Origin: Candidatus Nitrospira kreftii
GTDB lineage: Bacteria > Nitrospirota > Nitrospiria > Nitrospirales > Nitrospiraceae
Reading direction: 5' to 3'
Length of the DNA: 64,000 bases
NCBI GenBank assembly: GCA_014058405.1
Contig: CP047423.1
Location: 3,518,501 to 3,582,500, forward strand
Program-made: the position numbers and the translations under genes
The notes under the pieces: generated by a model
Seen by the model: the letters and a program-made list of their open reading frames with translations, nothing else
The model's database searches: none
What the model was told of the DNA's origin: nothing
Shown: positions 27,229 to 35,731 of the stretch, one piece after another
Layout: every line of letters starts with the position of its first letter
How positions within the stretch are numbered: position 1 is the first letter of the stretch

Positions 27229-28038
27229 ATGCAACCAGATCTTCCTCAGAGCAAACAGCAGCAATGGAATCCTTTGTCCGTCGATCCGGTGGCACATCGG
27301 TTCTCGAGCTATGCGGCATTTCGCGGTACGACGGTCATTCGATCGCTGGCCTCTGACCTGCCAGCCGGCGATGAACTCACCGATGCGCATACCCAGCTAA
27401 GACATCAGATCCTGGGCCAGTTTTTCCCTTGTACAGGCGCGATTTCAGCATTCAGCCAAAGGAGTTATCGTTTCGGTTTGTACCCAGAACTAGCTTGTGA
27501 CAGTGCCGTACGCGCCGTGTGTCATGACCTGTACGAATTTTGCCATGAATTCCCAGCCGTGGATGACCATTTCATCACGTTCATCGCCATGTTCCGCGGG
27601 CCAGCCATCCAATCAGAACAGCACTTCGAAGAGATATTGTGGAATCAACTTCAGGCCATGCACACTCTTGATTCCAATTTCTTTGTCTGGGATAGGAGCG
27701 TCGCCTCCGATCCGACGAGTCATCATTTTTCGTTCAGCATCGGGGGTCGAGCCATGTATGTCATCGGGATGCATCCTGAGGCCTCACGTCTTGCACGAAC
27801 TCGTCCGTATCCAACCATAGTGTTTAACTTGCACGAACAGTTTGATCGCTTGCGGGCACGCGGAAAGTTTGAAACCATGAAGCAAACGATCCGGACACGC
27901 GAGATGGCCTTCCAGGGAACGACCAATCCGATGCTGACAAGTTTTGGAGAAAACTCGGAGGCACGTCAATATTCTGGCCGTGCCGTTCCAGCTGACTGGA
28001 CTTGCCCCTTTCACCCGCATAAGACTGACGCCACATGA
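27229..28038 (+). CDS. YqcI/YcgG-family haem-dependent N-hydroxylase-like protein
   Basis: The 269-residue protein has the pattern of the YqcI/YcgG family (Pfam PF08892): a central FPCTGAISAFSQRSYRFGLY region, then FITFIAMFRGP, DPTSHHFSFSIGGRAMYVIGMHPEASRLARTRPYPTIVFNLHEQFDRLR, and a final CPFHP. Characterised members such as DcsA (D-cycloserine pathway) and GntA (guanitoxin pathway) are haem proteins that N-hydroxylate arginine or a related guanidine. The same chemistry is inferred, not shown. GAGAGG precedes the ATG. Its stop overlaps the next start by ATGA, so it is tightly coupled to the DUF1989 gene. Confidence 0.75.
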   Translation: MQPDLPQSKQQQWNPLSVDPVAHRFSSYAAFRGTTVIRSLASDLPAGDELTDAHTQLRHQILGQFFPCTGAISAFSQRSYRFGLYPELACDSAVRAVCHDLYEFCHEFPAVDDHFITFIAMFRGPAIQSEQHFEEILWNQLQAMHTLDSNFFVWDRSVASDPTSHHFSFSIGGRAMYVIGMHPEASRLARTRPYPTIVFNLHEQFDRLRARGKFETMKQTIRTREMAFQGTTNPMLTSFGENSEARQYSGRAVPADWTCPFHPHKTDAT

Positions 28039-28637
28039 CTGTCCCTCTTGTCACCCGCATTCCTCCACAGAGCGGCCACTCATTCAAGATCAAGCAGGGA
28101 CAGGTATTGCGGGTTGTTGACCCTCTCGGCGAACAGGTTGCCGACCTGTTTGCACTCGACGAGTACGACCATGATTGCCGTTTATCATCTGGTCGTTCAT
28201 TAGACTATGCGGGTCACATTTATCTAACGACGGGTGACGTGCTTTATGCAAACACCAGCAAGCCAATGTTCACGATCATCCAAGACACCGTCGGGCTGCA
28301 CGATTTCCTGCTAACACCCTGCAGCCAGGAAATGTTTGAAATCCTGTACAAGCACAAGGGCCACCATCCGAGTTGTTTCGAAAACCTTTACCTCTCGCTG
28401 AAAGAGCATGGTGTCTCAGGAGCCGACATCTCCACGACGTTTAATATATTCATGAATGTGAAGATTGATTCGCGAGGAACACTGACTGTCGGCGTGCCCT
28501 TATCGAAAGCTGGCGATCACATCGACCTACGAGCCGAGATGAATATGGTGTGTGGTCTAACCGCCTGTTCCGCCGAAGGTTCCAACAATAGTCGCTTCAA
28601 ACCGATCGACTTCTCGATCCTAGACTGTCCCAATTGA
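28035..28637 (+). CDS. DUF1989 family protein (urea-carboxylase-associated type)
   Basis: The 200-residue protein matches DUF1989 (PF09347): GQVLRVVDPLGEQVADLFAL, SLDYAGHIYLTTGDVLYANTSKPMFTI, HPSCFENL, STTFNIFMNVKID and a late NMVCGLTACSAE. The conserved His/Cys/Glu residues could bind metal. Family members accompany urea carboxylase and guanidine/carboxyguanidine genes, and also sit in small biosynthetic clusters. Here it is coupled by ATGA to a haem N-hydroxylase-like gene, so it probably acts on that product. The reaction is not known. Confidence 0.8.
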   Translation: MTVPLVTRIPPQSGHSFKIKQGQVLRVVDPLGEQVADLFALDEYDHDCRLSSGRSLDYAGHIYLTTGDVLYANTSKPMFTIIQDTVGLHDFLLTPCSQEMFEILYKHKGHHPSCFENLYLSLKEHGVSGADISTTFNIFMNVKIDSRGTLTVGVPLSKAGDHIDLRAEMNMVCGLTACSAEGSNNSRFKPIDFSILDCPN

Positions 28638-28929
28638 TCGGAGGTCAAAACTGATCCACAACTCGTGTGTGGTATGGGTATCTTCACCGAATCATTGACG
28701 CGATCTTGGCGCAACTCGTTAGAACCGCAACATGGCGCACCTCAAAAATGATGAGGCTTTAAGGCAGAAGCAAGATAGTGGCTGAGGCGGTCTTTGACGA
28801 AAGGCGCGGATCAATGAAGCGGTCAACATTCCCACAAGAGCCAATCGTCCCTCCGGCAAGCCGAGTCGGACACTCCGATCACTAAGCCACCACTCATAGC
28901 GAAAAGTTCCGGAGCTACTTCGTGCACAT
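28638..28929. other. intergenic, nothing recognised
   Basis: About 290 bp between convergent genes. No RNA, clear terminator or convincing gene was seen. Confidence 0.3.
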
Positions 28930-30045
28930 CTATTCGGGCTGAAAGGTCTTCATGATGGATGGGAAGGAGCGATCGGTCTTGTAGAGAGCGACAAGCGAGT
29001 TGAACTCCTTGATCGCACTGTGCTTCGTTCTCAAGGCCTTGAGCCGTTGAACAAATGCATTGGCCTCTTTCATGGGGTTAGCATGGTTGTCCTTCAGCAG
29101 ACCAGGCGCAAAGTCTTTAATGATAAGAATGGTTGGCCCAATATGGTTCCCTCGGAATGCCTCTTTGACAAAGTGGCTCACCAAGGCACAGAACATGTCC
29201 CGCGAGGTCAGGACATCCTCTGGTCGCCTTGGGCCCGGTTTAGGGGTGCCGGAATAGGCTTGCGCCCTGTCTTTAGTTTCTTCGGCAAAAACATCCACGA
29301 AACCGTCGATAATTTCGGCGAGTGTCTTCCGATGATGCCACTTATGTTCGAAGGCGGGTGTGTAGGTTTCGTTCACCTCCAAGGTGTAATCGAACGTTAA
29401 GCTGTTCACTAACTCTTGGATCGTGAGCAATTGCTTTGCATCGGGCTCCGACGTTCGCCATAGGGATTCCCATGCTTGTTCCTGGCGAATATTACGCTCC
29501 CCTCGTTCATCGACGTGTTTTCCCGCCGCTTTTTCAAGCTCGGAACGGTCGGCATCCCACAGCAGTAGTCCGAGCAGTGCATATGCAGCGTCGGTGGATT
29601 GGCATTGATCCTGGCACACCTCCTTGAGCGCCTCGGATTTGACCAGGTTTTCATAGAAGCCTAAGAACCAGTTATCCCATATTGCGTCACTCCATCGCTC
29701 TCTCGCCTTCCAGATGGCCCATTCGACATACTCAAGAGGAGAGCAGTCCTCTGGAGGGATTTGCCGTCCGGTTATAGGAACACTGTTGGGATGTCTCTGC
29801 CTGAAGAGTGTATATGCTGCTTCAAACCGCGATGAGGTTTTATTCGGAGCGCCCTGACCATTCTTCGAAGGCGGTCGCCTGACTTCGAACCGCAAGGAGA
29901 CCGACGGGTGACCTGAATGGCTATAAACGGACCTCAGTGGAGAATTCTTCAGCCTTTCAAGCCGAGCCACGTCGGCAGCGTGGCTGGTATGGCTCGTTCT
30001 TGACTTAGCGCGATCTCTTTTTTTGGTTATTCGACGTGTCTTCAT
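28930..30045 (-). CDS. hypothetical protein
   Basis: The 371-residue protein has a very basic N-terminus (MKTRRITKKRDRAKSRTS) followed by a soluble, mainly helical, Trp- and acidic-rich body (EYVEWAIWKARERWSDAIWDNWFLGFYENL). There is no signal peptide, membrane helix or motif that I recognise. It stands alone between the N-hydroxylase cluster and amoC, on the opposite strand from the cluster. It could be part of an acquired segment next to tRNA-fMet. Confidence 0.6.
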   Translation of the reverse strand: MKTRRITKKRDRAKSRTSHTSHAADVARLERLKNSPLRSVYSHSGHPSVSLRFEVRRPPSKNGQGAPNKTSSRFEAAYTLFRQRHPNSVPITGRQIPPEDCSPLEYVEWAIWKARERWSDAIWDNWFLGFYENLVKSEALKEVCQDQCQSTDAAYALLGLLLWDADRSELEKAAGKHVDERGERNIRQEQAWESLWRTSEPDAKQLLTIQELVNSLTFDYTLEVNETYTPAFEHKWHHRKTLAEIIDGFVDVFAEETKDRAQAYSGTPKPGPRRPEDVLTSRDMFCALVSHFVKEAFRGNHIGPTILIIKDFAPGLLKDNHANPMKEANAFVQRLKALRTKHSAIKEFNSLVALYKTDRSFPSIMKTFQPE

Positions 30046-30289
30046 GCCTCCACCGCAACCCTTCTAATATCAAATGAGACTCACAGGAGCAAGGACCGTA
30101 GGCGGCTTTCTCCGCAATCAAGCCCATTCCTTCGTATCCCAATAACTGGCAAGAATCTCTCTCAATGACGTTCCCATTCCTCCTACGAGAAAAGCGATCA
30201 CTTCGTCAGCATTGAACTCCCGGCTGGTTGTCTGACGCTCATCTAAAAACAATGGTGACAGAATGAATTAGCTGAGACAGACACGACAC

Positions 30290-30320
30290 GGCCCGGAACC
30301 ACTTGTCGTAGTTCCGGGCC
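30290..30320. terminator. strong hairpin after amoC
   Basis: A ten-pair stem, GGCCCGGAAC with GTTCCGGGCC, lies 29 bp beyond the amoC stop. On the amoC strand there is no T-run, so it may act as an mRNA-stabilising hairpin or a factor-assisted stop. The rest of 30046-30348 shows nothing recognisable. Confidence 0.6.
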
Positions 30321-30348
30321 AAATCTTCGCACGACTACCAACTCCGGC

Positions 30349-31158
30349 TTAGTACCCCGCCTTGGCGTTGGGGTTCACCTGGCTGGGAAACGGATCCAGG
30401 ATGCTCTTGGGCGCATTGTTCCAGATCACGTCCGCGAGGTTCGACATGCGGCTCACGATCTGGGCCGCTACCCCGCCGGCCGCCCCGAACAACCCGCACC
30501 AGCCCAACGTCACAAAGCCCCAGTGTAACGGCGCTGAGAACAGCTCATCGACAAACCAGAACGCATGGCCCCACTCATTCAACCCCACGTTCGGCAGAAT
30601 GAACATCGGCCCCACCACCGCCGCCACCAACGCAAACGACGTCGCTTGGCTATACAGCGGCAACCGCGTCTGCGCATACAGATAGCTCGCCACGCCGCAC
30701 GTGATGTACAACGGGAAGGTCCCGTAGAACGCCACGATGTGGCTCGCCGTGAAGCTCGTGTCCCGGATGATCACCTGGTGCCACGCCGCATCCTGCTCCA
30801 GGGTGTAGCTGCCCGCGTAGTACACGCCCCAGATGTAGCACACCAGCCAGCCCATCCAGTAGAAGTACCGCTTCAGCTCCAGTTTCGGGTCCAGGTTCGT
30901 CAGGTTCCGATCCCGCGTCACCCAGATCCAGCCGATGGTCACGGCAAAGAACGCCGCATTGGCCAGAATGTTAAACCGCCACAGCCCCATCCAGACGGAG
31001 TCAAACTCAGGGGTCATGGAGTCCAATCCGTGGGAATACCCAAACGCCCGCTGATACAGCACCCAAAAGACGCCGATCGCCAGCATTGCAAACCAGCCGA
31101 TCTTCACCGGCTTCGAGTCATACCACTGCGAAATGTCATACCCGCGATCACTTGCCAT
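30349..31158 (-). CDS. amoC: ammonia monooxygenase subunit C (orphan copy)
   Basis: The 269-residue integral membrane protein is AmoC of copper ammonia monooxygenase, which oxidises ammonia to hydroxylamine. Landmarks are [46 protein letters not shown], and [14 protein letters not shown] with [10 protein letters not shown]. The metal ligands known from the PmoC CuC/CuD region are conserved as D123, H127 and H140. About six membrane helices are visible. No amoA or amoB is in the window, so this is a solitary copy, as known in comammox and betaproteobacterial ammonia oxidisers. AAGGAGGG precedes the ATG. Third positions are strikingly C-rich compared with neighbours, fitting high expression or a different history. 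Confidence 0.97.
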   Translation of the reverse strand: MASDRGYDISQWYDSKPVKIGWFAMLAIGVFWVLYQRAFGYSHGLDSMTPEFDSVWMGLWRFNILANAAFFAVTIGWIWVTRDRNLTNLDPKLELKRYFYWMGWLVCYIWGVYYAGSYTLEQDAAWHQVIIRDTSFTASHIVAFYGTFPLYITCGVASYLYAQTRLPLYSQATSFALVAAVVGPMFILPNVGLNEWGHAFWFVDELFSAPLHWGFVTLGWCGLFGAAGGVAAQIVSRMSNLADVIWNNAPKSILDPFPSQVNPNAKAGY

Positions 31159-31205
31159 GGTCTAGCCCTCCTTGGTTAAAAAAACCTGCGCCATCAAGAG
31201 CAGTT

Positions 31206-31868
31206 TTATGCCTGCCCGGAGATCCGCCAATTCCTACCTCGCTTTGATTTCGAAAACTCATATCCGATCAATGCGAGAAGGAGCAGGATGACCAACGGCC
31301 CAATCGATTTGCGGACAATTTGCGCATAGTCGACTTGCTGTACCCGTAACACATAGGACGAGGAACTGAGTCCTTCCGGGGTAATGATTAACGTATAGAG
31401 CCCTTTGGCTAACGTGGTTTCGCCTCTGACCACCCCGTCCGGATGGATTGCCGGAGGCCAATATGCCACTGTTTGATCTTCTGCGGTTTCGGTGAGTCCT
31501 CGAACTACCCGCACTCCGACTGCCGTGTTTCGTAATCCGGCGTCTACCAGATCTACAACGAGAAACGTTTCTCCCTCGCCGGGAATTTCCGTACAGTACT
31601 GAGCTTTTGCCTCGTTTTGTGGCTGATACGCGTTGAAATGGACGAGGCCGCCTCCGACTCGTCGGACACAACCATCCTCCTCGATCGTCACATTGCCATG
31701 CGCATATGCAAACCCAGGCAGGAGAACCGTGAGAAGGACAACCTTACTAATGATACGATGGTACGGAACTTTTTCCTGGAGTCTGACCATACGACCCATT
31801 GAGGCCGGCTTGTATATCATTGCACTGGCAGCACTCAGCATGAGGACGGCCAGAAATATCGTCGCCAT
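31206..31868 (-). CDS. periplasmic, C-terminally membrane-anchored protein upstream of amoC (AmoD/PmoD-like candidate)
   Basis: The start at ATG 31868 has a near-perfect ribosome-binding site, AAAGGAGGTGAGG. The 220-residue protein has a hydrophobic N-terminus and a second hydrophobic segment (about 41-54) ending AYA. A periplasmic domain follows, then one C-terminal helix (GPLVILLLLALIGYEF) and a basic tail. Cleavage after AYA would leave His57 as the new N-terminus; H77, C67 and C92 are other possible copper ligands. This signal - beta domain - anchor layout is that of PmoD/AmoD copper proteins. It starts an operon with amoC, 47 bp away. Homology is inferred from architecture and context only. 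Confidence 0.6.
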   Translation of the reverse strand: MATIFLAVLMLSAASAMIYKPASMGRMVRLQEKVPYHRIISKVVLLTVLLPGFAYAHGNVTIEEDGCVRRVGGGLVHFNAYQPQNEAKAQYCTEIPGEGETFLVVDLVDAGLRNTAVGVRVVRGLTETAEDQTVAYWPPAIHPDGVVRGETTLAKGLYTLIITPEGLSSSSYVLRVQQVDYAQIVRKSIGPLVILLLLALIGYEFSKSKRGRNWRISGQA

Positions 31869-31939
31869 CGATCCTCACCTCCTTTCACGCCTACCTATAA
31901 GAGCATACCCTCTCAAAGATGAAGGATGGATTAGAACTT

Positions 31940-31957
31940 CATGAAGAAGTCTTCATG
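31940..31957. promoter_or_regulatory. palindrome upstream of the amoC operon
   Basis: CATGAAGA-AG-TCTTCATG is a perfect 8-bp inverted repeat with a 2-bp spacer. It lies 72 bp before the first gene of the amoC pair and 53 bp after the ttcA stop. With no T-run it looks more like an operator than a terminator. Confidence 0.35.
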
Positions 31958-32009
31958 ATTGTGGCATCCCCTCTAGGTCTACAGGGCCCCTTAGGCCTGG
32001 AGGTAGAAC

Positions 32010-32906
32010 TTACCGCGTGGATGGAGAGGCATGCGAGTTGAGATCTGGAGCCGGATCTTGATCTAACCAGATGTCGCCCTCCGATTGATCACCTCCGGCC
32101 GGCATAAGTGATGCGAAGTTGAAGAGTCCAGAGTCCATCAAGAGGGATGGGGCAACGTTGGCCAAAGCGGCCGCGATGCTGTCGGAACAGCCCGGCGAGT
32201 CTCGCTCCCATGCCTGCAGCATGGCCTTTACCTTCTTTCGCTTCAAATCCTCTTGGGATCCGCACAAATCACAGGGGATGATTGGAAACGCCCGCAACTC
32301 CGCATACCGAGCCAGATCGGTCTCTGTGACAAATGCCAGCGGACGGATGACGATGTGTCGTCCATCCTTTGAGCGCAGCTTCGGAGGAATGGCCTTCAGC
32401 TTGCCTGTATAAAAAAGATTGAGGAATAGCGTTTCGATGATGTCATCGCGGTGATGTCCTAACGCAATCTTCGTCGCGCCAAGCTCCGTGGCAATTCGAT
32501 AAAGGTGTCCTCGCCGTAACCGTGAACAAAGGGAGCACGTCGTCTGTCCCTCAGGGATTAATCGCTTCACGATAGAGTAGGTATCGCGTGCCTCGATATG
32601 GAAAGGGATACCGCGGCTAGCCAGATACTCAGGCAACACCTGTTCCGGAAAGCCCGGTTGCCGCTGGTCGAGATTGACGGCAACGAGGTCGAAATGAATC
32701 GGAGCCCGGCGTTGCATAAGAAGTAGAATATCCAGTAACCCATAACTGTCTTTACCGCCGGACAAACAGACCATCACCTTGTCTTGGTCTTCAATGAGAC
32801 GATAGTCGGCAATAGCCTGACCCACCTGCCGGCAAAGACGTGTTTGCATCTTCTCTGTGTCTTCATCTAACCTAAGCGGAGGTGCTGGTCTGCTAGGGAC
32901 AATCAT
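32010..32906 (-). CDS. ttcA: tRNA 2-thiocytidine(32) synthetase
   Basis: The 298-residue protein is a PP-loop thiolase that puts sulfur on cytidine-32 of certain tRNAs, using ATP and a [4Fe-4S] cluster. The ATP loop is [15 protein letters not shown] (near residue 48). The cluster cysteines appear as [12 protein letters not shown], and [14 protein letters not shown] follows. [17 protein letters not shown] is also typical. The C-terminal ~45 residues are extra and acidic. It is divergent from the phosphatase gene at 32963. Confidence 0.93.
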   Translation of the reverse strand: MIVPSRPAPPLRLDEDTEKMQTRLCRQVGQAIADYRLIEDQDKVMVCLSGGKDSYGLLDILLLMQRRAPIHFDLVAVNLDQRQPGFPEQVLPEYLASRGIPFHIEARDTYSIVKRLIPEGQTTCSLCSRLRRGHLYRIATELGATKIALGHHRDDIIETLFLNLFYTGKLKAIPPKLRSKDGRHIVIRPLAFVTETDLARYAELRAFPIIPCDLCGSQEDLKRKKVKAMLQAWERDSPGCSDSIAAALANVAPSLLMDSGLFNFASLMPAGGDQSEGDIWLDQDPAPDLNSHASPSTR

Positions 32907-32962
32907 GTCAGGATTGTAGCTGCTCCATTGTCATTCTGTCGACAAGCCGGTTTGGGAATAAG

Positions 32963-33466
32963 GTGAACGAACGACTCGTGGTGCAATCAATTCTCTTTGT
33001 ATGTACCGGTAATGTCTTCCGGAGCATGGCAGCCGAATATGCGCTACGAACTCATCTCGGGCAACAATCCCCCTACCGAGTCCAATCGGCGGGCATCGAC
33101 GCCAAGTCGAAAACGATTCATCCGATCATTTCTAACCGATTGATCCGAAATGGAATCAACCCTTCCGCCCATATCCCACGGCTATTGACCAAGAAATTGG
33201 TCAAAAAGAATGACCTCATCATCGCGATGGGTTTGGGGCATCGCGAGTTCATCCAAGAGCGCTTCGGTTTGAAGGTTCCGCTTTTTAATCAAGTGTCGCT
33301 CGGCCAAGAAACCCCGATCCTGGACCTGCATGAAGCCATCCCTGACTGGGAGCGGGATATCGACGAGGCGCGGGCATACGTGGAGTCAGTCATCGACCAC
33401 ATTTGCGAGGCCATACCGGAGCTGGTGACCCGACTCCCTCACATTCCCGGAACCAAGGCGTCATAG
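32963..33466 (+). CDS. low-molecular-weight protein-tyrosine-phosphatase-like protein
   Basis: The 167-residue protein has the signature loop at its N-terminus, VCTGNVFRS, a C-x5-R-S phosphate-binding site, and the companion SAGI motif. A late DLHEAIPDWERD may supply the general acid, although the usual DP pair is not exact. Such proteins dephosphorylate tyrosine or arginine on bacterial kinases and regulators. It starts with GTG. No kinase lies next to it. Confidence 0.8.
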   Translation: MNERLVVQSILFVCTGNVFRSMAAEYALRTHLGQQSPYRVQSAGIDAKSKTIHPIISNRLIRNGINPSAHIPRLLTKKLVKKNDLIIAMGLGHREFIQERFGLKVPLFNQVSLGQETPILDLHEAIPDWERDIDEARAYVESVIDHICEAIPELVTRLPHIPGTKAS

Positions 33467-33623
33467 AAAACGTCCTGTCAGCCCAAGCTGGCACGATCCG
33501 TGAGTGTTTCGCCCCCTATCCTTCCATCTCGATTTCCGTTAACCCTCAGCCGCGAGAAGGTCCTTCCACCTGCTATAGTTTCCATAGGCAGCTGATCTTG
33601 GCTGTTTGGAAAACGTGTCGATC

Positions 33624-34685
33624 ATGGAACGCACGGTTGTTGACGCCCTCAAGAATCCGGTCATCGGCCAGGAGGAGCCCGTATGGGCTACGTGGCCCGA
33701 TGAAGCATTATTAGATCTCCCGATGTGCGACCTGCATCTAGGACTCACCGGAGGGTTTCTCGAACAACCGATCACTGAGTTGACCCGTGAACTGGAACAA
33801 CGCGGATTACTGTTTCGTCCTCACTTTTGGATCTCCAACGAGTGGTTCACACCCGATGGAGTACCAGGCATCGCCATTCCTTTCTATCTTGCCCACCCCA
33901 GACTGGCAAAACTCGAACTCAACCAAATGTTAGAAGTAGAAGGCGGGACAAGAGAGTGGTGTTTACGCATTCTTCGTCACGAGGCCGGTCATGCCATCGA
34001 GAACGCATATAAGCTCCGTCGCCGCAGGACACGCCAGGGGATTTTCGGCAAGTCATCTCAACGATACCCGATGTATTACTCCCCACGGCCCTATAGCCGA
34101 AGTTTCGTCCGCCACTTGGATTTATGGTACGCGCAAAGTCATCCGGATGAGGACTTCGCTGAGACCTTTGCGGTTTGGCTGACTCCGGATTCATTATGGG
34201 AAGAACGCTATCGAGGCTGGCCCGTCCTCAAGAAGCTCAAGTACGTTGACGGTTTGATGAAGGAACTTCAAGGAGCGTCGCCCTACGTCACGACATCAGA
34301 AGAAGTCGATTCGCTCTCAAGTCTAAAGAAGACCCTCCGGGAACATTATGAGCGCAAACGGAGACATTATGGCATCGACCGGCAATTGCAGTATGACCCG
34401 GATTTGAAGCGACTCTTTTCGGCTATGCCGAGCCACTCATCCAAACCCAGCGCCGCCAGTTTCCTCAATCGCTTTCGTAGGGAAGTGCGTCGGAAGGTCG
34501 CAAGTTGGACAGGCGAGTATCAGTACACTATCGATCAGGTGCTGGAGGACATGATCCGACGATGCCGAGAATTGGATCTCCGGGTGCCCATCGCGGAGGA
34601 ACAAGCCAAGCTGGATTTCACCATCCTTCTCACCGTTCACACCATGAATTTTTTGCGGAGCGGGCGACATCGGGTGGCCTTATGA
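33624..34685 (+). CDS. putative zinc metallopeptidase
   Basis: The start is uncertain: ATG 33624 is given, but GTG 33615 or TTG 33606 are in frame. The ~353-residue soluble protein carries a zincin-type site, RHEAGHAIENAY (HExxH). A downstream DEDFAETFAVW may supply the third ligand. The rest is basic and helical. It resembles the poorly characterised putative zinc-binding metallopeptidases of bacteria. Its stop overlaps the start of an ATP-grasp ligase gene by ATGA. A peptidase coupled to a peptide-type ligase suggests they act on the same peptide bond or product. Confidence 0.7.
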   Translation: MERTVVDALKNPVIGQEEPVWATWPDEALLDLPMCDLHLGLTGGFLEQPITELTRELEQRGLLFRPHFWISNEWFTPDGVPGIAIPFYLAHPRLAKLELNQMLEVEGGTREWCLRILRHEAGHAIENAYKLRRRRTRQGIFGKSSQRYPMYYSPRPYSRSFVRHLDLWYAQSHPDEDFAETFAVWLTPDSLWEERYRGWPVLKKLKYVDGLMKELQGASPYVTTSEEVDSLSSLKKTLREHYERKRRHYGIDRQLQYDPDLKRLFSAMPSHSSKPSAASFLNRFRREVRRKVASWTGEYQYTIDQVLEDMIRRCRELDLRVPIAEEQAKLDFTILLTVHTMNFLRSGRHRVAL

Positions 34686-35704
34686 AACGACTGCGTGTGC
34701 TGGTGCTCATGCACAAGGATCTCGTACCACCCGACGAAGTAAACGGCCATAGCGTGAAAACCGTCGAATGGCGGACAGAATATGATGTCGTGTCGACCCT
34801 CAGGAAGCTGGGCCACGAGGTGTACCCGCTCGGAGTCAAAAGCGACCTCGGCGTGATCCACTCAGCAGTGGAGAATTGGAGACCCGACATCGCGTTCAAC
34901 CTCCTCGAAGAATTCGACGGCGTGGCTGTCTATGACCAGCACGTTGTCTCGTACCTCGAACTCTTGCACCTGCCCTACTCTGGGTCTAATCCTCGTGGAC
35001 TCATGCTGGCTCGCGACAAGGTCCTGACGAAAAAAGTGTTGGCCTTTCATAGGATTCCCTACCCAGAGTTCATGGAAGTCCCTCAAGGCCGGACGGTGAA
35101 GCGGCCCAAATCACTGTCATTCCCCTTAATCGTGAAATCGGTGAGCGAAGAGGCCTCGCTTGGGATCTCTCAGGCCTCGATCGTGACGGATGATGACAAA
35201 CTAAGCGAGCGAGTGGCCTTCATTCATAATAGCGTGGCAAGCGGAGCGCTGATCGAACAGTACATCGAGGGTCGCGAGCTCTACGTGGGAATTATTGGAA
35301 ACGGACAGCTGCAAGTGCTGCCTGTCTGGGAACTCATCATGGACAAGCTACCGGACGATGCGAAGCGGATCGCGACCGAGCGCGTGAAATGGAGCCGAAA
35401 GTATCAGACCAAGTATGGCATCACGTCACGCGAAGCCGACAAGTTGCCGGAAGGCAAGACCCAGGAAATTCAAGGTTTGGCTAAACGTGTTTATCGGGCG
35501 CTTGGACTCAGCGGCTATGCGCGAATCGATATGCGGATGGACGCGGACGGGCAGCTCTACGTCCTTGAGGCAAATCCTAACCCACAGATCGCGGAGGATG
35601 AGGATTTTGCCGATTCGGCGAAGAAGGTCGGCTACCAGTACAAGGATCTGTTGCAAGAGCTTCTGAACGTCGGCCTTCGCTGGCGCCCAGCAAAAGCCGC
35701 ATAA
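34682..35704 (+). CDS. ATP-grasp ligase, D-Ala-D-Ala ligase-like
   Basis: The start is ATG 34682 in the ATGA overlap; a longer frame lies inside the peptidase gene. The 340-residue protein has the ATP-grasp fold of D-alanine-D-alanine ligases: GVAVYDQHVVSYLELLHLPYSGSNPRGLMLARDK, PLIVKSVSEEASLGI, LIEQYIEGRELYVGII, and RIDMRMDADGQLYVLEANPNPQI, which holds the metal-binding E and N. Neighbours are not cell-wall genes, so the substrate need not be D-alanine. Such ligases also make other dipeptides. Coupling to the metallopeptidase is the main clue to its role. Confidence 0.8.
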   Translation: MKRLRVLVLMHKDLVPPDEVNGHSVKTVEWRTEYDVVSTLRKLGHEVYPLGVKSDLGVIHSAVENWRPDIAFNLLEEFDGVAVYDQHVVSYLELLHLPYSGSNPRGLMLARDKVLTKKVLAFHRIPYPEFMEVPQGRTVKRPKSLSFPLIVKSVSEEASLGISQASIVTDDDKLSERVAFIHNSVASGALIEQYIEGRELYVGIIGNGQLQVLPVWELIMDKLPDDAKRIATERVKWSRKYQTKYGITSREADKLPEGKTQEIQGLAKRVYRALGLSGYARIDMRMDADGQLYVLEANPNPQIAEDEDFADSAKKVGYQYKDLLQELLNVGLRWRPAKAA

Positions 35705-35731
35705 CTTGGCGCGTAGACTGGCTTCCTACAA

